From JANNRA01 sp031401035 (lineage in GTDB: Bacteria; Desulfobacterota; Binatia; HRBIN30; CADEER01), in assembly GCA_031401035.1 (NCBI GenBank), contig JANNRA010000082.1:1-14717 (forward strand): a stretch of 14,717 nucleotides of DNA, read 5' to 3'. This document shows positions 6,313 to 13,253 of the stretch, one piece after another. Position 1 is the first letter of the stretch, and each line of letters starts with the position of its first letter. The notes beneath the pieces are model-generated. The model was not told the DNA's origin. It ran no database searches and worked only from the letters and a program-made list of their open reading frames with translations. A program made the position numbers and the translations under genes.

Positions 6313-8668
6313 GGCCTTCCTCCTCTTCCTGCTCCGCTACCGCGTCCCCGTCGCGGCGGGCGTCGCCGCCGTCACTGTGTTCTTCGTCTGGTTCCTCGCC
6401 GCGAACCTGACGATCTTCACCAACTTCTTCGATCTCTACCCGCCCAATCACCCGTACATCCAGGTCTACCAAAAGTACCGCAAGATGTTCGGCACCTCGA
6501 ACGTCCTGCTGATGACCGTCGAGGCGACGAACGGCGACCTGTTCTCAGACCCCGAGGTGATCAAAACCGTCGACCGCATCACCATCGAACTGCTGCACCA
6601 TACGCCCGGCGTCAACGGCGAGCAGGTGATGTCGATCACCCACCCGAAGATCAAGACGACGCTGACCACCGGCGCCGGCCTGAAGACGGTGCCGCTCACC
6701 TATCCGCGTATCCCGGAGGACAAGGAGGACCTCGAGTTCTTCCGCCGCAAGGTCGATACGACGCAGGGCGTGCGTGGCTTCTTCGTCTCCGAGGACGACA
6801 AGGCGACGCAGATCATCGCCGGCTTCTGGGAGGAGTACTTCGACCTCGACGGCATGTGGAAGCACATCCAGGAAATCGTCGCGCGCGAAGAAGCGAGCGG
6901 CAAGGTGAAGATCTACGTCTCCGGTCCGCCGATCCTCTTCGCCTACTTCGGCGAGGCGATCTACAAGACCGTGCTCTATCTCGTCGGCACGGCGCTGCTG
7001 ATGATCGCCCTGCTGTGGTTCTACTTCCGCACCATCCAGGGCGTCGTGATCCCGACCTTCTCCGCCCTGCTGAGCGCCGTCTGGGGCCTCGGCTTCGCCG
7101 GACTGTTCGGGTACAGCCTCGACCCGCTGGTGGTCGTCGTCTTCGTGCTCATCACCGCCCGCACGCTGTCGCACTCCGTGCAGTCGATGGAGCGCTACCA
7201 CGAGGAGTACTTCCGTCTGCAGGACAAGCACCAGGCGATCATCCACTCCTACGTCAGCCTGTACGCGCCGGCGATGGTGTCCATCGTCGCCGATGGGCTC
7301 GCCATCATGACCATTGCGGTGGCGACCATCCCGCTCATGCAGAAGCTCGCTTTCGTCGCCGGCTTCTGGATCATCTCGATCTTCATCAGCGTCGTGACGC
7401 TGCATCCGATCATCCTCTCCTTCGTGCGGCCGCCGGTCGGCCACCGGCAGAGCAACGCCTTCGACCGCATGGCCGACATACTCGGGCGCCGGCTGGTGAT
7501 GCTGGCGGTCGGCAACATGCGCTACTGGGTGGTGGCGGTCTTCCTCGCCACCATGGTGTTCGGCCTCTACTTCGGCCACCAGCTGAAAACCGGCGACACC
7601 TCGCCCGGCATGGCGCTGCTGTATCCGGATCACCCGTACAATGTCGCGACGGCCAAGGCGAACCAGTACTTCGTCGGCAACAGCCCGCTGGTCATCATCG
7701 CCGAGGGCAAGAAGCCGGGCGCCATCAAGGACGCCGAGGTGCTGAAGCAACTCGACCTGTTCCAGCGCCACATGGAGCAGGGCGACAACGCCGGCGGCTC
7801 GATCACCGCGACGACCATGCTCAAGACCATCTTCCGCGTCTTCCACGAGGGCGACCCGAAGTGGGAGATGCTGCCGACGCGCAACGACCACGTCGGGCAG
7901 CTGTTCTTCATGGTCACCGCCGGCACGCGCCGCGGCGAGCTCGACCGCTTCTTCTCGCCGGATTACACCAACGCGACGATCACCGTCTTCTACCGGGACT
8001 ACGACCACGCGACGATCCAGGGCGCCATCGACCGCGCCAAGGAGTACATCGCCACCCACACGCACCCCGACGACGCGGTGCGCTACCGCCTCGCCGGCGG
8101 CCTGTTCGGCATCCTCGCGGCGCAGATCGAAGAAGTCGACTGGTCGTATAAGGTCAATGTGCCGCTCATCTTCGCGGTGGTCTTCGTGCTCAGCTTCCTG
8201 ACCTACTGGTCGGTGCTCGGCGCGCTGATCGTCATGCTGCCGTCGATCGTCGCCCAGCCGCTGTCGGAAGCGGTGATGTACCTGATGGGCATCGACTTCA
8301 ACATCAATTCGCTGCCGGTCGCCGCGATCGGCATCGGCATCGGCATCGACTACGGCTATTATGTCCTGAGCCGCATCGTCGAGGAGTACGAGGTCACGCG
8401 CGACTTCGACGAGGCCAACCGGCGCGCGTTGATGACCACCGGCGAGGCGGTCATGTTCACCGGCGTGACGATCACCCTGAGCATGGTGCTGTGGCTGTTT
8501 CATCCGCTGAAGTTCCAGGCGCAGATGGCGTTCCTGTTGATGATGCTGATGGTCTTCCACGCCATCGGTGCGCTGGTCTTCATCCCGGCCATGGTGTCGC
8601 TGCTGCGGCCGCGCTTCGCCACCGGCAGGTCCTCCGAAGAGCCGGTGCGGGTCGCCGCCGAGGCGTGA
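6290..8668 (+). CDS. RND/MMPL-family transporter
   Basis: This 792-residue membrane protein is an RND-superfamily transporter of the MMPL/HpnN-like kind, which moves hydrophobic or lipid-like molecules using the proton gradient. It shows the duplicated RND plan: one membrane segment (about residues 14-40), a periplasmic loop (about 40-220), five segments (about 222-380), another segment near 405-425, a second loop (about 425-620), and five more segments to about 775. The fourth segment of the second half has GIGIDYGYYVLSR with D687; the equivalent place in the first half reads ITARTLSHSVQ (near 285-295), so the halves are not equal. I place the start at GTG 6290, as it gives a short cytoplasmic MLPKRY before the first segment; the reading frame is open further upstream but is out of phase with the YCF48 gene there. 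The overlap indicates translational coupling to YCF48. Confidence 0.88.
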   Translation: MLPKRYIEAFLLFLLRYRVPVAAGVAAVTVFFVWFLAANLTIFTNFFDLYPPNHPYIQVYQKYRKMFGTSNVLLMTVEATNGDLFSDPEVIKTVDRITIELLHHTPGVNGEQVMSITHPKIKTTLTTGAGLKTVPLTYPRIPEDKEDLEFFRRKVDTTQGVRGFFVSEDDKATQIIAGFWEEYFDLDGMWKHIQEIVAREEASGKVKIYVSGPPILFAYFGEAIYKTVLYLVGTALLMIALLWFYFRTIQGVVIPTFSALLSAVWGLGFAGLFGYSLDPLVVVVFVLITARTLSHSVQSMERYHEEYFRLQDKHQAIIHSYVSLYAPAMVSIVADGLAIMTIAVATIPLMQKLAFVAGFWIISIFISVVTLHPIILSFVRPPVGHRQSNAFDRMADILGRRLVMLAVGNMRYWVVAVFLATMVFGLYFGHQLKTGDTSPGMALLYPDHPYNVATAKANQYFVGNSPLVIIAEGKKPGAIKDAEVLKQLDLFQRHMEQGDNAGGSITATTMLKTIFRVFHEGDPKWEMLPTRNDHVGQLFFMVTAGTRRGELDRFFSPDYTNATITVFYRDYDHATIQGAIDRAKEYIATHTHPDDAVRYRLAGGLFGILAAQIEEVDWSYKVNVPLIFAVVFVLSFLTYWSVLGALIVMLPSIVAQPLSEAVMYLMGIDFNINSLPVAAIGIGIGIDYGYYVLSRIVEEYEVTRDFDEANRRALMTTGEAVMFTGVTITLSMVLWLFHPLKFQAQMAFLLMMLMVFHAIGALVFIPAMVSLLRPRFATGRSSEEPVRVAAEA

Positions 8669-8707
8669 CCGGCGCGCCGGGTCGCCCGGCGCCGCCCCTC
8701 CCTCCCG

Positions 8708-9880
8708 ATGGAGTTCCGCCTGTCCGCCGCCGAGGAGGGCTTCCGCGCTGAGGTGCGCGGCTGGCTGGACACGACCCTGCCCGCCTTCCGAGCTGACCGC
8801 GCCCGCCGGGCCCCCCGCGACGCGGCCGAGAAAATCGCCGCCGCGAAGGCGTGGCAGGCAACGCTCGCCGCCGGCGGCTTCGCCGGCATCGCCTGGCCGC
8901 GCCAGAACGGCGGCCGCGGCGCGACGCTGGTCGAGCAGCTCATCTTCAACGAAGAGTGCGCCGCCGCCGGCGCGCCCGACAGCATCAACCTGGCGGTCGC
9001 CCTCGGCCTCGTCGGCCCGACGCTGATGTCCTGCGGCACGGCCGAGCAGCAGAGGCGCTTCCTGCCGCGCATCCTGCGCGGCGAGGACATCTGGTGTCAG
9101 GGCTTCTCGGAGCCGAACGCCGGATCGGACCTGGCCGGCCTGAAGACGCGCGGCGAGGTGCGCGGCGATGTCATCGCCGTCACCGGACAGAAGATCTGGA
9201 CCAGCTTCGCGCATTATGCGGACTGGTGCATCCTCGTCGTCCGCACCGACACGGCGGCGGCCAGGCACCGCGGCCTGACCTTCCTGCTGGTCGACATGCA
9301 GAGCCCCGGCATCACCATCCGACCGCTGGTCGAGATGACCGGCGAGGCGTGGTTCAACGAGGTCTTCTTCGACGCCGTCGAGGTGCCGCTCGCCAATGTC
9401 GTCGGGACCATCGACCGCGGCTGGGACGTGGTCATGACGACGCTGGCGCACGAGCGCGGCGGCGCCGCGCCGCACGCCCGCCTGCGCCGCGAGTTGCTCG
9501 CCCTGTGCGCGCTGGCGCGCCGCGGCCGCGGCGGCGACCCGCTCGTCCGCCAGCAACTCGCCCAGCTGGCCATCGAGGTGCAGCTCGCCAAGCTCACCGC
9601 CTACCGCAATGTCAGCGGCATTCAGCGTACCGGGCAGCCGGGCCCGGAAGGCTCGATCCTGAAGCTGTTCTGGAGCGAGGTCGAGCAACGCCTGATGGAA
9701 ACCGCCTGCGCGCTGCTCGGGCCGCACGCCGCCCTGTGGCGCGACGATCCGCGCGCCGTCGACGAAGGGCTGTGGCCGCGCGAACTGCTGTGGACGCGCT
9801 CGGCGACGATATACGCCGGCACGTCCGAGGTGCAGCGCAACATCATCGCCCAGCGCGTGCTGGGGTTACCGAGAGGCTGA
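8708..9880 (+). CDS. Acyl-CoA dehydrogenase
   Basis: This 390-residue flavoprotein should oxidise an acyl-CoA to the 2,3-enoyl-CoA with FAD and pass electrons to ETF. It has the full acyl-CoA dehydrogenase length: an N-terminal helical domain (about 1-130), a beta domain with CQGFSEPNAGSDLAGL (about 132-147) and KIWTSFAHYADW (about 162-173), and a C-terminal helical domain ending IYAGTSEVQRNIIAQRVLG. The usual glutamate before GTS is alanine (A370); a glutamate at E249 in LAHERGG matches the alternative base position used by isovaleryl- and long-chain acyl-CoA dehydrogenases. The start ATG 8708 fits the family N-terminus (MEFRLSAAEEGFRAEV), yet no Shine-Dalgarno is visible, as the bases before it are C-rich. 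The gene follows the RND gene by 39 bases. The substrate is unknown. Confidence 0.92.
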   Translation: MEFRLSAAEEGFRAEVRGWLDTTLPAFRADRARRAPRDAAEKIAAAKAWQATLAAGGFAGIAWPRQNGGRGATLVEQLIFNEECAAAGAPDSINLAVALGLVGPTLMSCGTAEQQRRFLPRILRGEDIWCQGFSEPNAGSDLAGLKTRGEVRGDVIAVTGQKIWTSFAHYADWCILVVRTDTAAARHRGLTFLLVDMQSPGITIRPLVEMTGEAWFNEVFFDAVEVPLANVVGTIDRGWDVVMTTLAHERGGAAPHARLRRELLALCALARRGRGGDPLVRQQLAQLAIEVQLAKLTAYRNVSGIQRTGQPGPEGSILKLFWSEVEQRLMETACALLGPHAALWRDDPRAVDEGLWPRELLWTRSATIYAGTSEVQRNIIAQRVLGLPRG

Positions 9881-9888
9881 AGCAGATC

Positions 9889-9954
9889 TCACCACGGAGG
9901 CACGGAGACACGGAGGTCGTCCGCCTTCTCCGGGACTCCGTGTCTCCGTGGTGA
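9889..9954. repeat. Palindromic ACGGAG-type repeat, copy 2, inside the operon
   Basis: Arms of 27 bases (9889-9915 and 9928-9954) pair at 24 of 27 positions around a 12-base loop. The left arm is three ACGGAG units spaced 8 bases apart. It fills most of the 91-base gap between the acyl-CoA dehydrogenase stop and the amidohydrolase start, ending about 18 bases before the ATG. It could attenuate or stabilise the operon transcript. It is a better-preserved copy of the element at 3403-3465. Confidence 0.85.
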
Positions 9955-9971
9955 AGAATCCGGAGAGTGAC

Positions 9972-10769
9972 ATGACCGACATCATCGACGTGTGGACACA
10001 GTATCTGTCGCCGACGCCGCCGGAGAAGCGCAGCGCGGCGGCGGAGAACGTCTTCCGCAACTACGGGCGGCTGCACTGGTACCACGACGGCACCGACGTG
10101 GCGCAGATGCTCGCCGACATGGACCGCAACGGCATCCGCCTGGCCGCCATCTCGGGCGAACCGGCAAACGTGCGCGAGGCGGTGCGCCGACACCCCGACC
10201 GCTTCCTCGGCGAGTACCACGCCGACCCGACCGACATCATGGCGGCGGTGCGCGGCCTGCAGGAGCACGTCGAGGTGTACGGCTTCAAGGTGCTGCGCAT
10301 CGAGCCGTTCATGTGGCGCAAGCCGCCGACCGACGCCTGTTATTATCCGCTGTACGCCAAGTGCGTCGAGCTCGACGTCGCCTTCCAGACCCAGGTCGGC
10401 CACACCGGGCCGCTGCTGCCGTCGGAGACCGGGCGGCCGCTCTACATCGATCAGGTGGCGCTCGACTTCCCGGAGCTGCGCATCATCTGCGGGCACATCG
10501 GCTGGCCGTGGACCGAGGAGATGATCGCCGTGGCGTGGAAGCACGCCAACGTCTTCATCGACACCTCGGCGCACGTGCCGAAGCACTACCCGCCGGCCTT
10601 CGTCCACTTCATGAAGACCTTCGGCAAGCACAAGGTGCTGTTCGCCACCGACTACCCGCTGCTGCCCTTCGAGCGCGTCCTCTCCGAACTCGACGCGCTC
10701 GGCCTCTCCCCCGAGGTCCGGCAGCTCTTCTTGCGCGACAACGCCCGCCGCGCCCTCAAGCTCGACTGA
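9972..10769 (+). CDS. Amidohydrolase-2 family (TIM-barrel) protein lacking the HxH motif
   Basis: This 265-residue protein resembles the amidohydrolase-2 family, TIM-barrel enzymes that include hydrolases and decarboxylases such as ACMSD. Seen in the sequence: GFKVLRI with K106, QVGHTGP with H144, IICGHIGWPW with H175, and FATDYPLL with D227, in the order expected for the family. The first-strand metal motif (usually D-x-H-x-H) reads IIDVWTQYL, so both histidines are replaced by W8 and Q10. It may therefore bind metal differently or not at all. The start is ATG 9972, with GGAG 6 bases upstream; an in-frame GTG at 9948 falls inside the palindromic repeat and is unlikely. The next gene follows after 37 bases. 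The context suggests action on an intermediate of the CoA-linked pathway, but the reaction is unknown. Confidence 0.82.
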   Translation: MTDIIDVWTQYLSPTPPEKRSAAAENVFRNYGRLHWYHDGTDVAQMLADMDRNGIRLAAISGEPANVREAVRRHPDRFLGEYHADPTDIMAAVRGLQEHVEVYGFKVLRIEPFMWRKPPTDACYYPLYAKCVELDVAFQTQVGHTGPLLPSETGRPLYIDQVALDFPELRIICGHIGWPWTEEMIAVAWKHANVFIDTSAHVPKHYPPAFVHFMKTFGKHKVLFATDYPLLPFERVLSELDALGLSPEVRQLFLRDNARRALKLD

Positions 10770-10790
10770 CCCGCCAGCCCTTGTGACCCA

Positions 10791-10798
10791 AAAGGAGA
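10791..10798 (+). promoter_or_regulatory. Ribosome binding site of the crotonase-fold gene
   Basis: AAAGGAGA lies 8 bases before ATG 10807. It decides the start: an in-frame GTG at 10783 would put this strong site inside the coding region. Confidence 0.8.
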
Positions 10799-10806
10799 TC
10801 CGATCC

Positions 10807-11598
10807 ATGGCCGACTTCCAGGCGATCCAGGTGCGCCACGAGCAGCAGGTGACCACCATCACCCTCAACCGCCCCGAGGCGCGCAATGCCGTCAACGACG
10901 ACATGCGCGAGGAACTGCTGGCGGTGCTGACCGACGCGCGCACCAACCTCGACGTGCGCGCCGTCGTCCTCACCGGCGCCGGCATGGGCTTCTGCACCGG
11001 CGCCGACATCAGCCGCCGCGGCAGCGGCCCGACCGGCCCCGGCGCCGCGCGCGAGATGCTGCGCACCCGTTCGCAACGCCTCATCCGCGCCGTCTGGGAG
11101 CTCGAGAAGCCGGTCATCGCCGCGGTCAACGGCGTCGCTGCCGGCCTCGGCGCCCACCTCGCCTTCGCCTGCGACCTGGTCATCGCCGCCGCCGAGTCGC
11201 GCTTCATCGAGATCTTCGTGCGTCGCGGCATCGCCGTCGATGCCGCCGGCGCCTATCTGCTGCCGCGCCTGATCGGCCTCGCCAAGGCCAAAGAGCTGGT
11301 CTTCTTCGGCGACGATCTGGCGGCCGACGATGCGCAGCGCATCGGCCTGGTCAACAAGGTGGTCCCCGGCGACCAGTTGCAGGCCGCGGCCGCGCAGTGG
11401 GCGCTGCGACTGGCGAGCGGCCCGACCTACGCGATCGGCATGTCGAAGCGGCTCTTGAATCGCTCGCTCGACGTCGACATGGAGACCGCACTCGACGAGG
11501 AGGCCATGGCGCAGTCGCTGGTCACCCAGTCCGAGGACACCAAGGAGGGCATGTTGGCGTTCATGGAGAAGCGCACCCCGGCCTTCACGGGGCGGTGA
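10807..11598 (+). CDS. Enoyl-CoA hydratase/isomerase (crotonase) family protein
   Basis: This 263-residue protein has the crotonase fold, which binds acyl-CoA and stabilises an enolate. It opens with ITLNRPEARNAV, has the oxyanion-hole segment FCTGADIS, the second segment NGVAAGLGAHLAFACDL, and a region RRGIAVDAAGAYLLPRLIGL. The two glutamates of classic enoyl-CoA hydratase are absent: H117 stands in the first place and the second reads phenylalanine or arginine depending on alignment. D145 (in VDAAG) matches the aspartate used by PaaG-like and dienoyl-CoA isomerases, so isomerase activity is more likely than hydration. The start is ATG 10807 behind a strong ribosome site. Its TGA overlaps the ATG of the next gene by one base, which indicates tight coupling. 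It probably acts after the acyl-CoA dehydrogenase. Confidence 0.88.
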   Translation: MADFQAIQVRHEQQVTTITLNRPEARNAVNDDMREELLAVLTDARTNLDVRAVVLTGAGMGFCTGADISRRGSGPTGPGAAREMLRTRSQRLIRAVWELEKPVIAAVNGVAAGLGAHLAFACDLVIAAAESRFIEIFVRRGIAVDAAGAYLLPRLIGLAKAKELVFFGDDLAADDAQRIGLVNKVVPGDQLQAAAAQWALRLASGPTYAIGMSKRLLNRSLDVDMETALDEEAMAQSLVTQSEDTKEGMLAFMEKRTPAFTGR

Positions 11599-12257
11599 TG
11601 GCGGCGCCCGACATGGACAGCCCACTGGCGGACTACAGCGGGCCGTTCGAGCCCGACTTCGATCTCGGGCGCCTCTCGCGAGCGGCGCTGGCGCGCCTGG
11701 GTCGCGAGTACATGCTCGTCGGGCACGTGCAGAGTCGCGTCATCATGCCGATCGTCGCAACGCGCTTCGGACCGGCGGCCGCGGCAGAGTTCGCCATCGA
11801 TGCGTGGCGGGGCGCCAGCCCGGTGTTCAATGCCCGCAACCGGCGCCTGCTGCGCATCGAGGGCGACGGCATGTCGGCGATCCTCAAGGGCCTGCAGTTC
11901 GATGTCGGGGCGCCGCACCAGTACATGGATTTCCGCTTCGAGCTGGTCGACGAGACGCGCGGCGTCTTCTGGCTGGACGACTGCGACGGGCTCGTCGACG
12001 ACGCCCCGCGCGGCTGGCTCGAAGTGCTCGAGGACGCCGCCGCGCCCGGCCTCGACGCCGTCGTCGCCGCGGTCAACCCGCGCGCCCGCTGCCAGCGGCT
12101 CGATCCGACCGCCATCGCGCGGCGCGGGACGCGTCCGCTGCAGGCCTGGTCGATCGAGATCGACGACGCCAACCAGCCGCTACCGGAATCGCCGTGGGCT
12201 CGCGCGCCGCGCAACTGCTCGATCGCCGGCTTCGGCTTCCGCACCAGGCTCGCGTGA
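11598..12257 (+). CDS. Protein of unknown function, last gene of the catabolic operon
   Basis: I do not assign this 219-residue protein to a named family. It is soluble, with no signal peptide or membrane segment. Its start ATG 11598 shares one base with the stop of the crotonase-fold gene, so translation is coupled. Notable spots are LVGHVQSRVIMP (near 45-56), QFDVGAPHQYMDFRFEL (from Q100, with H107), FWLDDCDGL (F124 to L132, with C129) and VNPRARC (N160 near the centre). The pattern FWL..C followed by an acidic loop reminds me of conserved hypothetical proteins next to fatty-acid or sterol genes in actinobacteria, but this is recollection only. Its place at the end of the operon suggests a role in the same CoA-linked pathway. 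Codon use is like that of its neighbours. Confidence 0.78.
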   Translation: MAAPDMDSPLADYSGPFEPDFDLGRLSRAALARLGREYMLVGHVQSRVIMPIVATRFGPAAAAEFAIDAWRGASPVFNARNRRLLRIEGDGMSAILKGLQFDVGAPHQYMDFRFELVDETRGVFWLDDCDGLVDDAPRGWLEVLEDAAAPGLDAVVAAVNPRARCQRLDPTAIARRGTRPLQAWSIEIDDANQPLPESPWARAPRNCSIAGFGFRTRLA

Positions 12258-12261
12258 CCAT

Positions 12262-12295
12262 CGCGGCAACGTTGTCGGCGACCACCGTTGCCGCG
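12262..12295 (+). terminator. Hairpin just after the operon's last stop codon
   Basis: A perfect 10-base stem, CGCGGCAACG at 12262-12271 and CGTTGCCGCG at 12286-12295, with a 14-base loop, begins 4 bases after the TGA at 12255-12257. Its position suits a terminator of the long plus-strand operon, but no T-tract follows. The right arm also resembles the 3' flank of the intact Nudix gene (CGTTGCCGC near 13958), so part of it may come from the duplicated Nudix region. Confidence 0.4.
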
Positions 12296-12309
12296 CAGCC
12301 GCGCTCCGT

Positions 12310-12385
12310 TCACTCGCGCTCGTAGCGCCAGCCGTCCTCGCGCATCCACAGGCGATGGCGGTGATGGTCACGAGGGTCGGCGGCG
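12310..12385 (-). pseudogene. Remnant of a Nudix hydrolase gene (3' end plus an internal piece)
   Basis: Bases 12310-12354 are identical over 45 bases to 13976-14020, the 3' end of the intact Nudix gene, stop codon included. Bases 12355-12385 then match 14184-14214 with two substitutions. The 163 bases between these pieces (14021-14183) are missing. The junction falls at a GGCG present on both sides, which suggests deletion between short repeats. Since 163 is not a multiple of three, the frame is broken: PPTLVTITAIA of the Nudix protein can be read, followed by out-of-frame sequence. The 5' two thirds of the gene are absent. Weaker similarity continues into the 3' flank (about 12275-12309 against about 13948-13975). 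Confidence 0.85.
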
Positions 12386-12572
12386 AGACCGTCGCCCCTG
12401 TCGCCCACGCCCAACGCATCCCCGGGAACGCCCCGGTGGACGCGATCCCCGCCGGACGACGCGACCAGTTCTTCCATTGCTTGTTGCGCGGCATGGCAGT
12501 GCTTACCGCTCCGATCCTCAGCGGGACGGACTCGCCATGGTACTGGGCGCCGCCGCGTGGCAGGATTCGCAC
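12386..12572. other. Spacer between the Nudix remnant and the nucleotidyltransferase gene
   Basis: Together with 12258-12385 this makes a 315-base stretch without an intact gene. I see no convincing protein on either strand here, no tRNA and no strong promoter. AGGA at 12562-12565 serves as ribosome site for the ATG at 12573. The plus strand is open in the downstream gene's frame, but the translation is proline/arginine-rich and not protein-like. Confidence 0.5.
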
Positions 12573-13253
12573 ATGGCGGAGCAGCAGCCAGCGGAGTGGG
12601 AACGCCTGCTTGCGGCCGAACGGCACCTGCAGTACCTGGTCCCGGGCGCGGTGCTCGTCGGCGGCACCGCGGCGGCCCTGCATGCAGAGCATCGGGTCAG
12701 CCTGGATGGCGATCACGTCCTGCAGGACCTGCGCCCGCGCTTCGACGAGGTCCTGGCCGGACTGGAAGCGGCGGCCGGATGGCGTACCGATCGCATCCAG
12801 CGGCCCGTCCTGATTCTCGGGCAACTCGACGGCGTGCTGACCGGCATCCGGCAACTGCGGCGGACGACACCGCTCGATACCGAGGACATCGCCGGGCTGC
12901 GCGTGCCGACCCTCCCCGAAATCGCGCGCATCAAGGCCTGGATGCTCGCCACCCGCCACACGGTGCGCGACTACCTCGATACCGTGGTCCTGTTCGAGCG
13001 GCTCGGTCCGCCCGGCGTCACGGCGGCATTGACGCCGTTCGACACCATCTACCGGCAGGACACTACCACCTCCGCTCTCGCGGAAGTGGCGGAACGGCTC
13101 GCCGCCGCGGTGCCGGGCGACATCGCACAGATCGACCTCGCCACCTATCGTGGCCTGCGGCCGCCCTGGAACGGGTGGCGGCATGTGGCCGAGCGCGGTC
13201 GCTTCTGGGCACCGGTCGTCGCCCGCGTCGCGCTGGAACAGGCGCCAGCATGA
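12573..13253 (+). CDS. Nucleotidyltransferase-fold protein, AbiEii/AbiGii toxin-like
   Basis: This 226-residue protein looks like a minimal nucleotidyltransferase of the AbiEii/type IV toxin kind. It has VLVGGTAAALHAEHR (GGT at 30-32), then S43-L-D45-G-D47, the usual two metal-binding acidic residues, and later EIARIKAWMLATRHTVRDYLD (K121, R128, R132, D136), a typical second half of AbiEii-like proteins where a lysine and an arginine-aspartate helix complete the site. Toxins of this fold transfer nucleotides to tRNA or proteins; the target here is unknown. ATG 12573 is chosen because AGGA lies 7 bases upstream and the GGT motif then begins about 30 residues in. The stop overlaps the next gene's start (ATGA). 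No AbiEi-type winged-helix antitoxin is next to it. It stands in a patch flanked by a broken and an intact Nudix gene, a sign of rearrangement or transfer. Confidence 0.78.
   Translation: MAEQQPAEWERLLAAERHLQYLVPGAVLVGGTAAALHAEHRVSLDGDHVLQDLRPRFDEVLAGLEAAAGWRTDRIQRPVLILGQLDGVLTGIRQLRRTTPLDTEDIAGLRVPTLPEIARIKAWMLATRHTVRDYLDTVVLFERLGPPGVTAALTPFDTIYRQDTTTSALAEVAERLAAAVPGDIAQIDLATYRGLRPPWNGWRHVAERGRFWAPVVARVALEQAPA

Noticed and set aside
6545..9727. Open frame of 1060 codons on the minus strand opposite the RND and acyl-CoA dehydrogenase genes
   Set aside because: Its translation is very rich in arginine, histidine, aspartate and glutamine with no domain, and it lies antisense to two clear genes; long antisense frames are expected at this GC content.
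3403..9954. CRISPR array made of the ACGGAG units
   Set aside because: The units form palindromes with an 8-base rhythm, without spacers of even length, and the two copies are more than 6 kb apart.
12180..13184. Open frame of 334 codons on the minus strand opposite the nucleotidyltransferase
   Set aside because: Only a short piece (PPTLVTITAIA) is meaningful and belongs to the Nudix remnant; the rest is antisense shadow.
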